From contig QKWP01000130.1 in the NCBI GenBank assembly GCA_003550325.1, positions 196,255 through 260,254 on the forward strand: 64,000 nt of DNA, read 5' to 3'. A program made the translations under genes and the position numbers. A model generated the notes under the pieces. It was not told the origin of the DNA. It made no database searches and saw nothing but the letters and a program-made list of their open reading frames with translations. Positions 44,756 to 55,705 of the stretch are shown piece by piece; position 1 is the first letter of the stretch; each line of letters begins with the position of its first letter. The stretch comes from Gigaspora rosea. Its lineage: Eukaryota > Glomeromycota > Glomeromycetes > Diversisporales > Gigasporaceae.

Positions 44756-45372
44756 GCAATCATGTTAGAGAATGTCACAAATATGGCTTCTCCTCATAAC
44801 GAAATTGTCTGCTCTTTGGCATTGCTGTGACGTCTTGTATTAATCCTGTTCGGGACTGTTTGCGGATCTACCAGAGTTGGTGTCGAAACAAAACCTACCC
44901 GAAACTAGTTTCGAAAAGGTTCTAAGCCGAAACTAGTTTAAAATCGAACCTCCGAAACCCGAAACCCGAAACTATAATCCGAACCCAAAATTATAATCCG
45001 AAATTCAAAAATATAATGTGGAAGCTTTTAAAATTTATTATAAAGTTTAGTACACACAGTCATTTGATGTTTAATTAAAAGATATATATCATACATCAAT
45101 GCAATCAATGTATATAGAAGTTTGGGTGGTTTTTGGTTTTCAGGTGAGATTTCGGGTTTCGAATGAGGTTTCGGGTGAGGTTTCGAGTTTCGGGTAAGGT
45201 TTCGGAAGCCATAATCCAAAACCAGAAACTTTCGGATTTGGCACAAAAGTACTATGGTGTCGATCTAAACATGCTATCCCGAATACGTATGCGACAGCAA
45301 GTTCGTGATCCCACTACTCTGAGGGGCTTGCATCCATTCCTCAATCTGCTGTTTAAGTACTTGCGCTTGGTA
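44756..45372 (+). pseudogene. unidentified broken exon with an insertion
   Basis: Skipping the insertion 44887-45255, a frame runs MLENVTNMASPHNEIVCSLA, then LL-stop-RLVLILFGTVCGSTRVG, then VDLNMLSRIRMRQQVRDPTT and LRGLHPFLNLLFKYLRL, ending at gtaagtac, a good donor. One TGA interrupts it. GC content exceeds the neighbourhood. I recognise no family; the minus strand is also partly open, so coding status and strand are uncertain. Confidence 0.35.
44887..45255. mobile_element. insertion rich in 'ccgaaac' inverted repeats, 8-bp duplication
   Basis: The flanks 44879-44886 and 45256-45263 are both GGTGTCGA. The left half carries repeated cccgaaac and the right half repeated gtttcggg, so the two halves pair. 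The extreme ends themselves match poorly. The 8-bp duplication suggests a hAT-type MITE. Confidence 0.7.
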
Positions 45373-45789
45373 AGTACATCAACTTGAACGAATTATCAAT
45401 ACGCAATTGGTAATTATCACATCGCCTACTATATATTAATTAGTTGAGCGAATCTACCCGCATATATATTTCTAGTACTTAAAAAAAAAATCAAAAATCA
45501 AAAAAGAGCTTGAGATGAAGCAAGTCTGAGGAATATATTGTAGATAAAAAAAATAATCCAATATAAATAAAATACAGACTGGGTTTTGAAGAGTCTGAAT
45601 GAAACGATATCGGAAGCTATATCAAAGAATTTGTTAATGACGATTATGATGAGAAAAAAAAATGTAGAAATAGATTACAAGTGCTAATTTATCCATTTTA
45701 ATTTTAGAAAGATGTAAATTAAGAAAATTTTTAATTTGATTAATTAAATAAAAAATTATCAAATTATAAGTCAACAATGCTTGCTATTC

Positions 45790-46785
45790 TACCGTAAAAT
45801 CCGGACACGTGTACCCCCATGCGGTGTACCCCTTGCCAGTTTGAAGCGCCAGTTGGTGATTTATACCCGGGTACATAGGTATAATACATACTATATTGGG
45901 GTGTCACACGGACTAATTGATCAAAACTATGTCAGCTAACCATGTAATTTTTCATATTGCCAAATCTTCGCGATTACAATCACCATCGTTAAGACGTTAC
46001 AATGTTGTTTATTAAGCACAATCGTTTTTATTCAAGAAATATCAGAAGTTAAAGTTTGATCTTACAGATTGAACCTCTTATAATAGACTTTACATTATAT
46101 TATTGTTCTATTACGCAGATATTACTAATTACGATTTACCCTAAATCTATCGGATATTATTAAATTCATATAAAAATCGATCTTTTAAATATTTTAAAAT
46201 GTATCAACTTATTATGTAGACGTTAAATCGCTTGGAAATTTTCACTAGTTATTTATATGAAGTCAAAGAATAAGGCTATGTTTTCATTTTTTTTTTTTTT
46301 TTTTATTAATATGTGGTTCTAAGCATTCGTCTTATAGAATACTTGAAATTCATTAATTAGGACGAAAATATTATCTTAAAAATATAATAGAAGTATAATT
46401 AGAACTTTAGTGAACTTTAGTGAAAATTCAAATATTGTCATTTTAAAACAGTTCTGACGAACTATTTTCAATTAAAAAAAATTGGAAAAATAAGTGCAAT
46501 ATTTGTGTGATACTTTTAGAATCTTGCACTTTGCTTTATAATAAATAATAGTAAATTTACATTCGATTAATTATCTAATTTCTTTGATAAAAATCTGATC
46601 ATAGTAAATTGATCAATGTTGCTGACATAGTTTTGATTGATTAATCCGTGTGGCACCCCAATACTATATGTATCATCCCAGGTAAACATATTGTCTTAAT
46701 ACGGTGTACCCCCATATAGAGGTACCCCGGGTACTAAATTGAGAAATGGAAATACCCGGGATACACGTGTCCAGATTTTACGGTA
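45790..46785. mobile_element. Tc1/mariner-like element with long TIRs
   Basis: Ends TA-CCGTAAAATCCGGACACG and the inverse CGTGTCCAGATTTTACGG-TA. TIR similarity continues about 150 bp ('gtgtacccccat', 'cacacggactaattgatcaa', 'actatgtcagc'). The interior has no transposase frame. Called from the TA flanks and TIR. Confidence 0.75.
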
Positions 46786-47176
46786 ATTAACTGGGCGGCG
46801 AAGCTGCTTAAATTTCATTTGTTAGGCAAGTTATTTTACAACTCTAGATTATTTTGTACATTTATATCAACATTTCTATTCTATAATAGTGACTGATGTT
46901 AATGTCAAATAATCATATTAATAATTAAAACTTTGAAAATAAATAATAAAGATTTGAAAAATTTTTATTTAATATTTTTATATTAATACATATATTTTTT
47001 TATTATATCTTAAAAGCTACGATGTATCATTTATCACAGTGAGACTTGCTATAAAGAGAGTCCCTGTTAAATTTTTCTATTTTTAATGTTCTTGTAGCTC
47101 TCTACTTTATTTTCATCTTTGCCACATTAGCTCCCTTGCTTTCCGATTCTCATCTTTGCTTTCAGATTCTTCACCT
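46786..47176. other. intergenic, downstream of the repeat-protein gene
   Basis: AT-rich. A gggcggcgaagctgc near-hairpin at 46794-46808 is another GCGAAGC occurrence. The minus-strand gene at 47177-48396 ends here. Confidence 0.5.
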
Positions 47177-48396
47177 TCACCTGTCTTCAGATTCCTCGCC
47201 TTCACCTTTGTTTTCAAATTCCTCACTTTCATCTTTGCTTTCAGATTTTTCGTATTTATCCTTGCTTTCAGATTCTTCGCCTTCATCCTTGCCTTCAGAT
47301 TCTTTATCTTCACCTTTGCTTTTAGATTCTTCATCTTTACCTTTGTTTTCAGATACTTTGCCTTCACCTTTGCTTTCACCTTTGTTTTCAGATTCTTTAT
47401 CTTCACCTTTGCTTTCGCCTTTGTTTTTAGATTCTTCGCCTTCACCTTTGTTTTCACCTTTGCTTTCACCTTTGTTTTCAGATTCTTTATCTTCACCTTT
47501 GCTTTCGCGTTTGTTTTCAGATTCTTTATCTTCACCTTTGCTTTCGCCTTTGTTTTCAGATTCTTTATCGTCACCTTTGCTTTCGCCTTTGTTTTTAGAT
47601 TCTTCACCTTTACCTTTGCTTTCTTCTTTGTCTTTGGATTTTTCACCTTCGCCTTTGTTTTTAAATTCACCTTTGCTTTCTTCTTTGTCTTTGGATTTTT
47701 CACCTTCACCTTTGCTTTCAAACCCTTTGCCTTCACCATTTCCTTCAAATCCATCATCTTTACTTTCACTACCACGTTTCCTATATACACGTTTCTTATT
47801 TACATTACATTTTTTATTCTTACTTTTGTATTCAGAACCATATCCTTCGTTTTCATCTATACTTTTATATTCATCTTGGCTCTTATTATTCTCACCACTG
47901 TATCCTTCATTTTTGCTTTCGCTTTCATCACCACGTTTTTTATATCCATGTTTCTTATTTACACTACATTTTTTATTTTTACTACCATGTTCACTATTTT
48001 TACCTTCATGTTCATCATCATCTTTATCATTTCCACCACCTTTCTTATTTTCTTGACTATAACCACTATAGCCTTCATTTTCATAGTCATCTTCACCTCT
48101 GCTGACTTTACATTTTAAATAAAATTTATTTCAGTATAAAAAAAAAAAAATTGATGAAAATAAAATGAAAAAAATAATTACAAAGTAATTCTTTTCCATA
48201 CGTTGATCTAATGCTATATTCTATTATAAAGAGATTGAATGAGTATTATTTAATTATATTCGACTATTTATAAAATAATATTATTTATTAAAATCTTTTA
48301 GAAAAAAATAATAGTACCTCGTCTAGATGGAGCTGCAATTGCGGTAGAGGTAGAGAGGTAAAGGATCAAACATACTGCAGAGATATTTAACTTCAT
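47177..48396 (-). CDS. secreted charged-repeat protein, two exons
   Basis: Exon 1 (48318-48396) encodes MKLNISAVCLILYLSTSTAI + AAPSRR: signal peptide plus dibasic site. The intron (48106-48317) opens with GTACTA and is phase 1. Exon 2 (47177-48105) continues V-SRGEDDYENEGYSGYSQEN for 309 codons; total 335 residues. A duplicated module holds SKNKKCSVNKKHGYKKRGD and SKNKKCNVNKKRVYRKRGS, with one Cys each and KKR/RKR sites. The C-terminal 200 residues repeat KGESKGEDKESEN. Differences between repeat units are often third-position (GGC/GGT) in this frame, which supports it over the other open frames. The acceptor is aag; alternative cag acceptors 5 and 8 nt downstream would shift to a frame that stops early. 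Likely extracellular and disordered; function unknown. The opening architecture matches the micro-exon gene. Confidence 0.75.
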
Positions 48397-48524
48397 TTTT
48401 TTAAATGCGTTTGAAAAAAAATCTTTTTGAAAAAATTATATTTATTATTTTCGTTATGAGTGTTGTTATTTTTTAAATAAGTGAAGTTGTTTGTGTTGAG
48501 TTGAAGAAAGGTTTCAAAGGGCTG

Positions 48525-48532
48525 TTTATATA
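48525..48532 (-). promoter_or_regulatory. TATA box of the repeat-protein gene
   Basis: The minus strand reads CCTATATAAACAGCCC about 130 nt before the ATG. It is followed about 30 nt on by a cttcaactcaacacaaacaa stretch typical of fungal start regions and 5' leaders. Clear against the background because of the flanking G/C. Confidence 0.6.
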
Positions 48533-48540
48533 GGAAAATT

Positions 48541-49900
48541 TTGGATTAGCGTAGAATACGAGTTCATCATTTCTTTTTGATCAATTATGAACTTCGACGA
48601 AATACTGCTAAAAATGGGTTCTTTTTTGTTAAAACTGTTTGTTCTTTTTTTTCCTTCCAATCATTGTATGAAAGTTCTTAAATTAGGACAAATATTATAT
48701 AATGCTTTGATAAAATAATGAAAAAAAAAAGTTAATTTCGAACATTGTATGAAAGGTTTTAAATTAGAACAAAAGTTTATCTAAAATTTCGATAAAATTA
48801 TGAAAAATGGTTAATTTCGAATTTAAAATTTTAAACTTTATATTAAATAGAAAATGCACATAAAAATATTTACTTAGCATTCACTTATATACATTTTGAT
48901 AATGCAAGAATCAAAGTTATTAATAAAATTTATTAATAATATTCAAATTTTCAACTTCTTTCACCAAATTAACATGAATATTTTTATCGGTGTTGGGGCA
49001 TTGATAAGATAATCAGATCTAAGAAGTTTTTTTTTTTTTAAAAAAAAAAAACTTTATAATTAACTTGTTGCATGAGTATGAACGCAAGCACCTACTTACG
49101 TAGTCTCGGATGCTCGTGCACTAGTATTATATAAAAAATCAGAGAAATTAGAATTTAATATATGATATACATTTCTTAACATCGTAAAAAGATAAGTAGT
49201 TTAAAAGAGATCCTAACACTGTAAATATACATTTAGAATTCTGGCTTTGAATTTTGGTTGCCCGGCTTTTTTTTCGAACATGTCCTTCTGGTCCCTTTCC
49301 AGCATTGCCAATTTTAATTTAACTTCAAAAACTATATATTAAAAATAACTTTCCCGCAGCATTAAACTATCCTTAGTAATTATTAAGGCGTATGCGTGCA
49401 TGTATGTATGACATACGAGATATCAGATGCGGGTATCGTTATGCACCGCAAATAGTAAATCAGAAGGTGCATGCTAACTTTAAAAATCGTCAAATTAGAA
49501 AATTTTTTATTTTTAAGTAACTTTAAATGATTGATTAACTTTATTATGGAGGAAAAAAATTCGATGCAGTAAGAACGGTTGCAAGTGGTGTTGGAAGTCA
49601 CGTGATAATTTTTAAACGTTTATTTATATTAGGATTAGTGCTTGTATTAAAGTTATAAGTTAGTATATTTATAGTAAAATTGCTTAAGGAAAACTTTTTA
49701 ATAGCCCCAAAAGTGGTTTCTTATGCAGATTTACGAGACTAAGTGATTTTTGACAAAACGAACATTTGGTTTGAAATTTCCTAATGGTGTAATGTTATAG
49801 CAAGCAAATTAATCCATATAAAGGTTTGCAAACAAATTCACAGGCGAGTTCGTTTGATAGACAGTTTATTTTACCAACAGCTCACTATAAATTGCCTATT
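48541..49900. other. intergenic, with a fragment related to the 53.3-kb MITE
   Basis: At 49590-49770, sequence with cacgtgataattttt, cttaaggaaaactttttaa and gtttcttatgca matches the inside of the element at 53295-53575 in inverse orientation, a truncated copy. The rest is unassigned. Confidence 0.5.
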
Positions 49901-50123
49901 ACAGTTGTTTCATAAATTCTGGGACACCTAAAAATTTGCTCGTTTCCCGAAATCTCCTCGTCTCGTTTTAGGAATCATCTAACTTTTCGGAAACTATTTC
50001 GCTGTTCTTACAGAGACAGCAAAGTAGTTTCCGAAAATTTAGGTGATTCTTAGATCGAAATCGTAGAGGTTTCGGGAAACGAGCAAATTTTCAGGTGTCA
50101 CAGAATTTATGAAAAACAGCTGT
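49901..50123. repeat. 223-bp foldback
   Basis: Arms acagttgtttcataaattct / agaatttatgaaaaacagct, then gacacctaaaaatttgctcg / cgagcaaattttcaggtgtc, then cgaaactactttgctgt-type inner arms, closing around 50015. Confidence 0.8.
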
Positions 50124-50365
50124 AAATAAATTTATGAAATAAGGTGTCTACGAAGTGAACGGCGTATTTATTGCAAATTACTTACATTCAACAATAACAG
50201 ATATTGTAAACTATATAATCATGAGAGTTTTTTATTGAACAAAAATTGATATCCAGATATCCGGATGTTTAACCAAACGGATACCAAAACCATGAGACTT
50301 TTTTTACTATCTCCACCAATATTATCAATAGCTTTAAAGACAACTCATGCACAAATGCAACGATT
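50100..50365. repeat. dispersed repeat, copy 1
   Basis: From 'cagaatttatgaaaaacagc' through 'gatatccggatgtttaacca' to 'caactcatgcacaaatgc'. Repeated at 61812-62075 in the same orientation with about 90% visible identity. Confidence 0.8.
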
Positions 50366-51556
50366 ATTACAGTGCGGGAACCTTTAAATAAACTAGTCCT
50401 ATATATGCGGTGTTACCCCTGCCGATGTACCCTGGCCAAATTATCACGTGGAGCACGAGACTACTGCGCCCAAAATGATGGAACTGCCATCTATACCATT
50501 AGGATAGCTGCGCGACGCAGTCGCGCTAAAACCAGGAACGTATTAAGTATGACACTACAGATCGTTTTTGAAAATTAACATATTTTTATTTTAATTATTG
50601 CGGTTGATGCTGACTTGAGGCCATTATAAAATAAGTATGATCATATGAAATTCTAGTTTGGTAATAATAATGAATTTTTTTATTAATTCATTTTAAGAAA
50701 GTCTCAAAATTATATGGATGAACTCTCATTCAGAAGGGTATTTTTTCTCATGATTATTATTTACACACAGTCGTATGCAGTACGCATCATAATAATGTAA
50801 TGGCATAGTTATGTAAAAGTATTATCATAATTAGGGTAGCTGCGCAAGGTGTGACGCGGCGCAGGATCAGCACGATCACGCGCGTTAAGTTCAAAATGTA
50901 TTAGAACTTTTTATTCGTAACACATTTTAAAAAGACACTGGCTCATTTAGCGCAAATAAAAATAAATTAATTAAAGGCAGACCATTATTTGAGTGCTTCA
51001 ATTATAACATGCTTTATTTATTCTTGCTCAATCAGGTTACTATCAACACCGAGAAAACAGATTCATTCTCTATTAATCTCAGATTCGATAGCAAAATATG
51101 TTACAGATTTCTAGAATATCGTAGTAACTACTATTATAAATTTTGAATGATCTAAAATGACGTAATGCGCAGGTAACCAATTAAAACATTTAAACGGACG
51201 AACTATAAATTTAGATGGAAATTTTTGCATCATATCAGATATTGCATAATCGACTTGTGACGTTAAGCATATGTAAAAATGTTGACTCCTTCCAAAAATG
51301 AATAAATGAAAACCATTACTTCTACTAAAAAAGGATTCTGCGAAAATCAGCATAGGCCACGCCCAAAAAAAGATCCAAAACACAATTAATGTGATCGAAC
51401 TGGTATATTGTAATTATGAATAAATGAAAATCATTATTCCAACCCAAAAGGATTTTTCAAAAATCAACGTAGTGCATCAAAAAAGTTGAACGGAACCATC
51501 CCTCTCACATTTCATGTGATCGTACTGGTATTATGAATCAATTTTTAATAAAAGAA
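50366..51556. other. intergenic, minor repeats only
   Basis: A gcgcgacgcagtcgcgc near-palindrome at 50508-50524 precedes accaggaacg. A truncated GCATCAGC left end is at 50599-50620. A weak tandem duplication of about 120 bp (gtgatcgaactggtat / gtgatcgtactggtat) spans 51290-51540. No gene seen. Confidence 0.5.
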
Positions 51557-51688
51557 CAGGGTGAAACCTGAGTTGCGAAATAGTGAAATCCGCTTTGTAG
51601 ATCGGGTTAGGGTGAAATAAAAGCGGATTTCATCCTCACGTGATGATCATAGCAGGTTTCACTATTTCACAACTCAGGTTTCACCCTG
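51557..51688. mobile_element. 132-bp MITE
   Basis: Left end CAGGGTGAAACCTGAGTTGC, right end the inverse (acaactcaggtttcaccctg), then gaaatagtgaaatccgc / tttcactatttcac. The centre holds atcgggttagggtgaaat. Confidence 0.85.
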
Positions 51689-51793
51689 TCGTTTAATAAA
51701 AGTTAAACCCGATTTTACTTTAAATGGCAAACATTGATCGTAATTATGAAGTATTACAAATGACATCAGATTATCACTTCGTCAAAGTAAATG

Positions 51794-51834
51794 ATTGGCT
51801 TACATGTGCCGCGCAGCGGCACATGTAAGCCAAT
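51794..51834. other. perfect hairpin with GCA loop
   Basis: Nineteen-bp arms attggcttacatgtgccgc and inverse enclose gca. It is followed directly by ataccaggaacg, the same motif seen beside other GC-rich hairpins in this window. Confidence 0.8.
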
Positions 51835-51894
51835 TATACCAGGAACGGAGTGCAACGAAGTGCATGGTCATCTGAAGAGTGAAATGATGTGAAC

Positions 51895-53000
51895 AAATAC
51901 GGTTCTTTGATTGGTTATATTTTCACATGACATTGTGGAATGCGATGTTCCAAATTTGCATTCCGGTTTGATATGACTTTTTTGTGTATGTACGTGCTAT
52001 TTGTGCATGATTGTCCATGCAAAAAGGACTATTTAAGTATTTCAAGTTTACGTTTTCTGCCTTTGAGTTACTAATTAAGGGATTCCGGTATGTGATTACA
52101 ATAATAATTTTTTTATGTGTCCATTGTTTGTTATCGTGCTTTCTTGATTTATGTGTTAACATTTGTAGCTTGTTTTTACTTGTTTTACTCAGGATTCCAT
52201 TTGGATTATCGATCGTGTATCGAGTCACAAATACAGTTCTTTGATTGGTTATATTTTCACATGACATTGCATTTTATATTAATCCGGTTTGATATGGCTT
52301 TTGTACGTACGTATGTGCTATTCGTGCATGATTACCCCTTCAAAAAGGACTATTTTAAGTAGTTTTTAAGTAAGCATTTCAAGTTTACGGTTCACGCCTT
52401 TAAGTTTATCATGGTAAGGATTGATGTTTAAGGGATTCTATAATATTACAGTATGTGTTCACAGTATTGATTTTTTTATGTGTACATTGTTTATCATTGT
52501 GCTTTCTTGATTTATGTGTTAACATTGTAGCTTATTTTTACTTGTTTTACTCGGGATTCCGTTTGGATTATCAATTGTGTATTTAGTCACTTAAGATTTT
52601 TTTTATTTATTGGTACTGAATTTATATTTTTCGAACTTAATTCATAATTGTATTAATATGGGGGCTTGTTTTTTTTTTATAATGTTTTACAATTAGCACT
52701 GTTGATTGGATGGTCGTTTCCTGATGTGTGTTGACCTTTAAGTTACTGTTTATCATGGTAGGGATTGATGTTTAAAGGATTCTATAATATTGCGGTATGT
52801 GTTCACAGTATTAATTTTTTTTTATGTGTACATTGACTTGATTGTTTATTATTGTGCTTTCTTGATTTAGTGTATTTATGTGTTAACATTGTAGCTTGTT
52901 TTTACTTGTTTTACTTGGGAATCTGTTTAGATTATCGATTGTGTATCAAGTCACTTAAGATTTTTCGAACTTGATTCGAAATTGTATTAATATGGGGCTT
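51895..53000. repeat. tandem repeat, unit about 340 bp, three partial copies
   Basis: Copies start near 51900 and 52230 ('ttctttgattggttatatt', 'ttcacatgacattg'). The inner part ('tgtgctttcttgatttatgt', 'gttaacattgtagctt', 'cttgttttactcggga') recurs near 52130, 52500 and 52855. Overlapping open frames on both strands are by-products. Confidence 0.7.
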
Positions 53001-53294
53001 GTTTTTATAACATTTTACTATTGGTACTGCGATTATTGTTTATGTTGTTTGCTAGCTATATAAAATTGTGCAGGTTTACATAATCGTTTTAATACTTATA
53101 ATTGTTGCATGCTCGGTTTATTGGTTTTTTGCAGATATCGGGTGTTAACGTTAATACTTTTAGATGTAATGAATTTAGATTTTAAATAGTAATTGTGAAT
53201 GGTTTAGAATTATAATCTCGTTATATTTAAATTTGGTGCTATAACTTTTTTATCGTATTAGTTTCACTCGTTGGTTGTTAACTACCCAGTATCG

Positions 53295-53575
53295 CCAACA
53301 AAATTTTACGCTCACGTGATTATTGGCCAATAAAAGATCATAATTTGGTGTAGCGTAACATGACAGGAAATTCAAAACAAACATCTCAAAACGTCTCTTT
53401 TGTCAAAAAAAGCTTATTTATCAAAAGTTTGCATAAGAAACTACTTTTTTTAACTAAAAAAAAGTTTTCCTTGAGCGATTTTACTATATAACAACCTAAA
53501 CCCAAACTCTAACTGAGCACTTACCCTAACCCTAACCTAACAAAAAAATTTACATGAGCATAAAAATTTTGTTGG
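53295..53575. mobile_element. MITE, 281 bp
   Basis: Left end CCAACAAAATTTTACGCTCA, right end the inverse (tgagcataaaaattttgttgg). The right half contains accctaaccctaacctaac. A fragment in inverse orientation is at about 49590-49770. Confidence 0.75.
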
Positions 53576-55705
53576 TGCACCTGGGGAAGATTTGGATGTT
53601 GTTGTCACGTGGTTTCTAACGGTGTTGTTATGAATTATTTGGTGAATGGATCATAAGATCGAAGTGTGATTGATACGCATGCCAATAATGATTAATATAC
53701 ATGCTGAAAATTATGGTGTTTGGTCAACTATGCAACTATATGTGGTACCATATGGGGTGTTACATATTAAAACAGCCCATTTTTACAATTTTTTAAAAAA
53801 TGAGTTTTTATCAAATACATATACATTTTAATACAATTAACATTTTTTAATTATAAATGAAAGTCGATTTGCATAATAAAAATCAAGTTAATGTAAAAGA
53901 AAAATTACATTAGACTGCGTAGTGCCAACACATCACGAGATTACCCGTTGGTCACCTGTTGCCTTTAACCAATCAAAATCGTGAAATTTGATAATCCCAT
54001 ACAAATGATTAAACTCAATTATCTCAACCCATATAAGAATTAATTTTACCAGGAACGGAGTACAAAGTATGTAGTGTATGGTTTACAGGCATTTGAAATG
54101 CTGTGTCTCTTTTGTATCTGATTGGTTAATCTATCTATGGGGCTTTGATCTACTGTATCGCATGCAAAAAAAAAACAGAAACTTATACAAAACTGGTTTA
54201 ATCTGTAACTCGCTGAAAATCCACTTTCCGTTCCTGAATTTGCGTGACAACGTCGTGCAGTAACTTATTAAGGATTTTTTAGTATTTTATAATCAGGATA
54301 ATAATTAGGATAGTGGTGGGGTTATTTATATTTAATTTAATAGTAAAGAATGTCTTGTGAGCTTTTATTTTACTCAATTATTTTAGCTTAATTGATTTTT
54401 CAAAACCTTTATGATGAAGTTACGTTATAAAACCTCATTACTCTTATTGTTATACTCAAATTGATCTTATTTATCACTATAAAATCATTCATTGAAGTTG
54501 CATTTGTTAATTGTTGCCTTTAACATCTCAATGACCCTTAAAAACTATTATTGTTGTACTTGCATTACATAACCTTAAAATTAATACCTTATCGATGCCC
54601 TCCCTACATTGTTTCGTAAACTAATACTTTAAATTGATCGCATTATTAATTAGACTAAATTAAGTGATATTCTGACTCGGGTCCAAGTGATTCAAGACCT
54701 TACGTAACTTGCTTAATCCCACGATGAAAGGTATTTGTAGTTCCCGGGTTTATTATCATAATATTAATCACTTGTTTATTTTGTTACTCGTACATAAAAA
54801 TAAAGAAACTGGCGTATATGTGCGTTGTAATTACCAATTGAATGTAAATAAATAATTTGTCTCATATGTAACGGTGTTAACAAATATTTACGTAAAATTC
54901 AGTATGGATGTACAAGCTCACTAATGTTACATTTTGTTACTGATTTTGATATGTTCTTTTATTATGCTGTGCAAAAGTTGATTTTTCGTTTTGCATTACA
55001 AGGAATTCAAAATTCAGGACGGATAGACAGATTATTTATTTTTATTTTTTTTATTTTTTACTGCAAATAGAATAATGCCCACGTTTAAGGTTATACGAGT
55101 TAATTTTTCATATGCCAACTTTGTACCATACACATGTAAACTAAGATGTACATAATTTATTAATTAGTATTAATAAACTGTTAAATATTTCATTTTTAAA
55201 ACCTCTAATATGATCTATTAATACTTCCGTTCTTGGTTTTGCATGACAACGTTGTGCAGCTACCTTATGTAATATGATGACCATGAGTATATCACAGTTC
55301 ATTAAACTACCACAATAAATGAGTAAGATGGGAGGGTGGGTCTAACACAAAGGTACCAAATTTGTAATCAGCAATGAAGAGAACAATTGAAAGCATAAAG
55401 GTTCACAATTTACACCTTATCGCATAAACCTCATGCATATCTATAATTTTTATCGCAAGAACATAATTTTTATCGCATACGATCATATAAGCATTTTTCA
55501 TATAAGCCTTTTTTTCGTATAAGCCATAGATCTGGTGACCCTCAAGATAATAACCAAGCGCGACTTTCGCCAACGCATAGAGTTATGAATGTAAAATACA
55601 ATAATTAGACAAATTATTTATATAAATAAATAACTTAATGCTGTTTTATTATTCTTTAAAAACGATATCAGAAAAAATTTATTTCACTTAAATTGAAATA
55701 CTATA
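53576..55705. other. intergenic, nothing assigned
   Basis: AT-rich with a few T/A runs. Accaggaacg occurs at 54049 and a ccgttcttggttttgcatga block at 55228, pieces of the undelimited repeat noted near 44.2 kb. No gene seen. Confidence 0.5.

Noticed and set aside
47113-47790. Minus-strand Lys/Val/Ala-rich frame of 225 codons
   Set aside because: It is the +1 frame of the same repeat. Unit differences look synonymous in the Glu/Ser/Lys/Gly frame, not here, and upstream in exon 2 this frame closes.
47136-48118. Two long plus-strand open frames (Ser/Pro/Leu-rich and Phe/Thr-rich, over 300 codons)
   Set aside because: They are antisense by-products of the minus-strand repeat gene. The minus strand has a signal-peptide exon, splice sites and a TATA box; the plus strand has none.
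50372-50578. 68-codon Arg/Cys-rich plus-strand frame
   Set aside because: It runs through a GC-rich near-palindrome next to a dispersed repeat end; no splice partner or recognisable family.
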